Shown here piece by piece: positions 60,764 through 64,000 of a stretch of 64,000 nt of DNA (its first letter is position 1; each line of letters opens with the position of its first letter). The notes below the pieces were generated by a model that saw only the letters and a list, made by a program, of their open reading frames with translations, did not search any database and was not told the origin of the DNA. Origin of the DNA: Kitasatospora sp. NBC_00315 (GTDB lineage: Bacteria; Actinomycetota; Actinomycetes; Streptomycetales; Streptomycetaceae). The stretch is from the NCBI RefSeq assembly GCF_041435095.1, contig NZ_CP108025.1, positions 1,054,001 through 1,118,000 of the forward strand. The letters are read 5' to 3'. The translations under genes and the position numbers were made by a program.

Positions 60764-60856
60764 CAAATTGATGCTGCCGGAGCGCGGGCGGTGGTGGTAC
60801 GGCCGGCCGGTCTCGATCACACAACGAAGCCCGGAGCGGCCGTACCCGACCGGCCG

Positions 60857-61705
60857 TCAGTCCTTGACGGCGCCCGCCAGGCCGGAGACCAGCTTGCGCT
60901 GGACGGCGACGAAGAACACCAGCACCGGCACGGTCATCAGCGTCGAGGCCGCCATGATGGCACCCCAGTCTGCCTCGTCCGGTTTGAAGAAGACCAGCAG
61001 CGCCGAGGGCAGCGTCTGGTTCTGGGTGGCGCTGATGATGAACGTCTTCGCGAAGACGAAGTCGTTCCAGGCCGCGATGAACGAGAACACGCTGGTGGCG
61101 GCCAGGCCCGGGGCGACCAGCGGCAGCAGGATCCGCCACAGGATCCTGCTCCGGCTCGCCCCGTCGATCTGCGCCGCCTCCTCGATCGAGACCGGGACGG
61201 CCGCGACGAAGCCGCGCATCATCCAGATGCCGAACGGCAGTGAGAAGGCCAGCTGGACCAGGATCAGCGAGGCGAGGGTGTTGAGCCCGATGCCCGGGGC
61301 GAAGCGGCCGGCGTCACGGAACATGAAGAACAGCGGGATGGTCAGCGCCTCGACCGGGATCATCTGGGCGATCAGGAACATCACCATGATCGTGGTGCGG
61401 AAGCGGAACCGGAACCGGCTGACGGCCACGGCCGCGAGGAAGACCACCAGGCCGGACAGCACCACGACCGCCAGCGCGATCACCACGCTGTTGAGGAAGT
61501 AGCGCCCGAAGCCGTCGACGCCCAGCACCTGCCGGAAGCTCTCCAGCGTCGGGTGCGCGGTCCACGGCTTCGGGTGCAGGGACTGCACCTCGCCCTTGGG
61601 CTTGAAGGCGGACAGCACCATCCAGAAGATCGGGAAGGCGGTGACCGCGGCGACCGCGTAGGCGGTGGTGTTGGCGGCGAACCGCCACCGGCTGCGGGTG
61701 TTCAC
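60857..61705 (-). CDS. Carbohydrate ABC transporter permease, MalG-type
   Basis: A 282-residue permease whose start at 61705 overlaps the MalF-type stop by GTGA. Six hydrophobic helices are present, with the inner-membrane EAA loop SIEEAAQIDGASRSRILWRILLPLVAPGLAATSVFSFIAAWNDFVFAKTF, the contact site for the ATPase. The N-terminal FPIFWMVLSAFKP is typical of MalG-like proteins. No ATPase gene is visible; streptomycetes often share one MsiK ATPase among sugar importers. It is the last gene of the binding-protein/permease/permease operon. Confidence 0.95.
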   Translation of the reverse strand: MNTRSRWRFAANTTAYAVAAVTAFPIFWMVLSAFKPKGEVQSLHPKPWTAHPTLESFRQVLGVDGFGRYFLNSVVIALAVVVLSGLVVFLAAVAVSRFRFRFRTTIMVMFLIAQMIPVEALTIPLFFMFRDAGRFAPGIGLNTLASLILVQLAFSLPFGIWMMRGFVAAVPVSIEEAAQIDGASRSRILWRILLPLVAPGLAATSVFSFIAAWNDFVFAKTFIISATQNQTLPSALLVFFKPDEADWGAIMAASTLMTVPVLVFFVAVQRKLVSGLAGAVKD

Positions 61706-62682
61706 AGTTCATTCCCCGTACGTCGCAGGGTGCGGATGTGGAGAACCGTCGGGACGACCAGGATCAGCAGCATGATCACGCCGATGGCCGCGCCCAGCCC
61801 GTACTGCGAGGAGGCGAAGGCCTTCTGGTACGCGTACACGTTGAGCACCAGGTTCTGCCCGGCGATACCGCCGCCGGTGGTCATCACGTAGATCTGGGTG
61901 AAGACCTTGAAGTCCCAGATGACCGACTGGATGACCACGATGGTCAGGATCGGCCGCAGCATCGGCGCGGTGATCCGGCGGAACGTCGTCCAGGTGCCGG
62001 CGCCGTCCAGCGACGCGGCCTCCAGGATCTCGCCGGGGATGGCGTTGATGCCCGCGTAGAGCGTCACCATCACGAACGGGAAGGAGTGCCAGACCACGAC
62101 GGCGCCGACGATCAGGAACGCCGTCCACTTGTCGTAGAACCAGTTGTACTCGTGGAAGCCGGACAGGCCGAGCTTCACCAGCAGGTCGTTGACCAGCCCG
62201 AGGTTGGTGTCGAACAGGAAGCTCCACACCGTGGATCCGGTCATGGCCGGCGCCGCCCAGGCCGCCATCGAGGCGGTGGTCAGCACCAGCCGGGCGACCT
62301 TGCCGATCCGGGTCAGCAGGACGGCCAGGGTGGCCCCGACCGCCAGCGTCGCGAGGACGCAGAACGCCGCGAAGCCGACCGTCTGGGCCAGCACCGTCCA
62401 GAACTGCCGGTCGCCCAGGATGGTGGAGTAGTTCTCGAACCCGACGAACCGGGTGGGCACTCCCCCGGACGCCTGCGCCTGGCCGAAGTCGAGCACCGAG
62501 AGCAGACCGAGCTGGTAGATCGGGTAGAGGACCAGCGGGATCAGGATGACGAGGGCCGGCAGCAGCAGCCAGAGCGGGGTCAGGCGACGGCGCCCGCGCG
62601 CGGGCGCGACCGGGCCGGCGCCCCGGCGGCGCCCGGCGGGGGGAGTCGGCGCCGCCGGGGCGGTCGTGAGGGAAGCGGACAC
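61702..62682 (-). CDS. Carbohydrate ABC transporter permease, MalF-type
   Basis: A 326-residue permease from a GTG at 62682. A basic proline-rich tail precedes six helices. LLLPALVILIPLVLYPIYQLGLLSVLDF is the first helix, and the EAA loop is IPGEILEAASLDGAGTWTTFRRITAPMLRPILTIVVIQSVIWDFKVFTQIYVMTTGG. It follows the binding-protein gene by 15 bases and is coupled to the MalG-type gene by a four-base overlap. Together they import a sugar or oligosaccharide of unknown identity. Confidence 0.95.
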   Translation of the reverse strand: MSASLTTAPAAPTPPAGRRRGAGPVAPARGRRRLTPLWLLLPALVILIPLVLYPIYQLGLLSVLDFGQAQASGGVPTRFVGFENYSTILGDRQFWTVLAQTVGFAAFCVLATLAVGATLAVLLTRIGKVARLVLTTASMAAWAAPAMTGSTVWSFLFDTNLGLVNDLLVKLGLSGFHEYNWFYDKWTAFLIVGAVVVWHSFPFVMVTLYAGINAIPGEILEAASLDGAGTWTTFRRITAPMLRPILTIVVIQSVIWDFKVFTQIYVMTTGGGIAGQNLVLNVYAYQKAFASSQYGLGAAIGVIMLLILVVPTVLHIRTLRRTGNEL

Positions 62683-62697
62683 GTACGGGACCTGCTC

Positions 62698-64000
62698 TCA
62701 GTGCGCCTGGAAGGCGGTGTTGATCTGCTGGGCCGCGTCGCCGGAGGCCCTCGCCACGTCGGCCTTGCCGGTGACGACCTGCTGGAGCATGGTCGGCACG
62801 ACGGCCTGCGCGTCGATCTGCGCCCAGCCCTGGTCCATCGGGACGAAGCGGGTACCGGCCGCGATGGTGTCGGTGAACGGCTTCAGGAACGGATCCTTCG
62901 CCGCGACGGCGGTGTTGACCGACTTCAGGGTCGGCAGGTTGCCCATCGCGTCGTACATCGCCTGCTGGTTCTCCGGGCTCGCCAGCAGTTCGGCGAACTG
63001 GGCCGCCAGCGTGCGGTGCTTGGCCGCCTTCATGACGCCGAGGTTGTTGCCGCCGGCGAAGGCCGGGGCGATCGAGCCGGCCTCGGCCCCGGGCAGCGGG
63101 ACGACCGCGTACTTGCCCTTGGCGGCTCCGGCGTCGACCTTGCTGCGGCTGGAGTTGGGCAGGATCGCCATCGCCGCCTTGCCGGCCGCGAACAGGTCGA
63201 CGGTCTTGCCGCCGGTGAGGTCCGCGCACTGCTGGGCCGGGCACCCGTCGGCGCCGAACAGGTCGGTGTAGCGCTTGACACCCGCCTGCGACGCGGCCGA
63301 GTCGATGGCCGCGGTGTACGTGTCGCCCGTCTTCGCGGCGATGTCGCCGCCGGCGTCCCAGACAAACGGCAGCGCGCCGAAGGTGTACTTGCCGCCGACC
63401 GCGATGCCGAAGGTGTCGGCGTGCTGGGCGTGGATCTTCCGGGTGGCGGCGACCAGGTCGTCGTACGAGGCCGGGGCGCCGAGGCCGGCCTCGGCGAACA
63501 GATCGGTGCGGTAGTACAGCGCCCGCACGCCCACCCACCAGGGCAGGCCGTAGGTCTTCCCGTCGAGCACCGCGGTCTTGGCGATGGCCGGGTCGAGGTC
63601 GTCCTTCGAACTCCAGCCGCTCAGCTCGGCCCCGATGTCGGCGAGACCGCCGGCGGCCACGTAGCCCGGGAGGTCGGTGTTGCCGAACTCGACCAGGTCG
63701 GGGGCGCTGGACGGGTCGTTGAAGGCCCCCTTCATCTTCGCCGCGCGAGCCGCCGCGTCGGTGTCGATGTAGCTCACCTTGACGGTGACGCCCTGGTGGG
63801 CCGCCTCGAAGGCGGTGACCGCCTTCGCGACGACGGCCTCCTTCGGCGCGTTGCCGGCCTCGTTGTACAGCCAGACCTGCACGGTGCCGCCCTTGTCGTC
63901 GGCGGCCTTGCCGTCGGCGGGCAGCGCGGTGCCGGGCGAACAGGCCGAGAGGGCGAGACTGCCGACGGTCAGTGCGGCGGCCGCGGCGGTCCATCTGATG
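62698..64000 (-). CDS. Sugar-binding lipoprotein of an ABC importer (5' partial)
   Basis: The gene enters from beyond the right edge; the frame is open to base 64000. Visible residues start IRWTAAAAALTVGSLALSACSPG, a lipoprotein signal with lipobox LSAC, so only a few codons are missing. The mature part is a family 1 extracellular solute-binding protein (VQVWLYNEAGNAPKEAVVAKAVTAFEAAHQGVTVKV; PDLVEFGNTDLPGYVAAGGLADI; YGLPWWVGVRALYYRTDLFAEAGL; AILPNSSRSKVDAG). It captures the sugar for the two permeases downstream. An LacI-type regulator might lie just outside the window. Confidence 0.93.
   Translation of the reverse strand, partial: IRWTAAAAALTVGSLALSACSPGTALPADGKAADDKGGTVQVWLYNEAGNAPKEAVVAKAVTAFEAAHQGVTVKVSYIDTDAAARAAKMKGAFNDPSSAPDLVEFGNTDLPGYVAAGGLADIGAELSGWSSKDDLDPAIAKTAVLDGKTYGLPWWVGVRALYYRTDLFAEAGLGAPASYDDLVAATRKIHAQHADTFGIAVGGKYTFGALPFVWDAGGDIAAKTGDTYTAAIDSAASQAGVKRYTDLFGADGCPAQQCADLTGGKTVDLFAAGKAAMAILPNSSRSKVDAGAAKGKYAVVPLPGAEAGSIAPAFAGGNNLGVMKAAKHRTLAAQFAELLASPENQQAMYDAMGNLPTLKSVNTAVAAKDPFLKPFTDTIAAGTRFVPMDQGWAQIDAQAVVPTMLQQVVTGKADVARASGDAAQQINTAFQAH

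Overview
The window is very GC-rich, strongly codon-biased DNA with short intergenic gaps, abundant GTG starts, four-base GTGA/ATGA gene overlaps and several leaderless promoters. Together with a housekeeping sigma factor of the HrdB type, an SsgA-like protein, CseB/CseC-like regulators, TerD proteins and roadblock proteins, this points to the chromosome of a streptomycete (Streptomyces or Kitasatospora). There is no integrase, transposase, phage gene, CRISPR array or obvious biosynthetic cluster.

Layout. 1-3.7 kb: end of a secreted arabinofuranosidase, a polytopic membrane protein and a VOC protein. 3.7-8.2 kb: a cseC-cseB-cseA-like envelope-stress locus without sigE, then a class F sortase with a probable substrate; this stretch carries two tandem-repeat arrays. 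8.3-10.6 kb: a two-gene module, an SPFH/band-7 protein and a divergent NAD-kinase-like protein, behind a promoter embedded in two large dyads. 10.7-14.5 kb: an RsbW-like/STAS fusion and a four-gene roadblock cluster. 14.9-24 kb: a frameshifted methyltransferase relic, an AEC transporter, a TetR/epimerase divergent pair, a Clp-N/HTH protein behind two dyads, a solo GltD, small secreted or unknown proteins and a GH64 beta-1,3-glucanase with LacI-type operators.

24-38 kb: AlkB, the first of two unusual tRNA-like genes, an AsnC/amino-acid permease/amidohydrolase group, a TetR gene followed by an SDR relic, a GNAT gene, and a five-gene operon (permease, glutamine-synthetase-like ligase, gamma-glutamyl-GABA hydrolase, aldehyde dehydrogenase, SDR) with a divergent FadR-type regulator. 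That operon looks like a glutamylated polyamine/amine degradation route.

38-50 kb: hrdB, the second tRNA-like gene, a tautomerase, a divergent SDR/XRE pair, two TerD genes, a BlaI/M56-peptidase pair with a perfect BlaI-type dyad, a GH87 alpha-glucanase, a DUF4389 membrane protein and a glutamate-cysteine-ligase-like enzyme. 50-64 kb: a proline-rich small ORF, transketolase, three MFS transporters, a GlsB-like membrane protein, an SsgA-like protein, a repeat-bearing membrane protein and a sugar ABC importer whose binding-protein gene runs off the end.

The most unusual items are the paired divergent tRNA-Glu(UUC)-like genes with a compensatory stem change and a shared leader, the SPFH/NAD-kinase-like module with its dyad-embedded promoter, the Clp-N/HTH gene with a similarly built promoter, and the number of short tandem-repeat arrays (7, 12, 14, 15 and 19 bp) scattered through the region.
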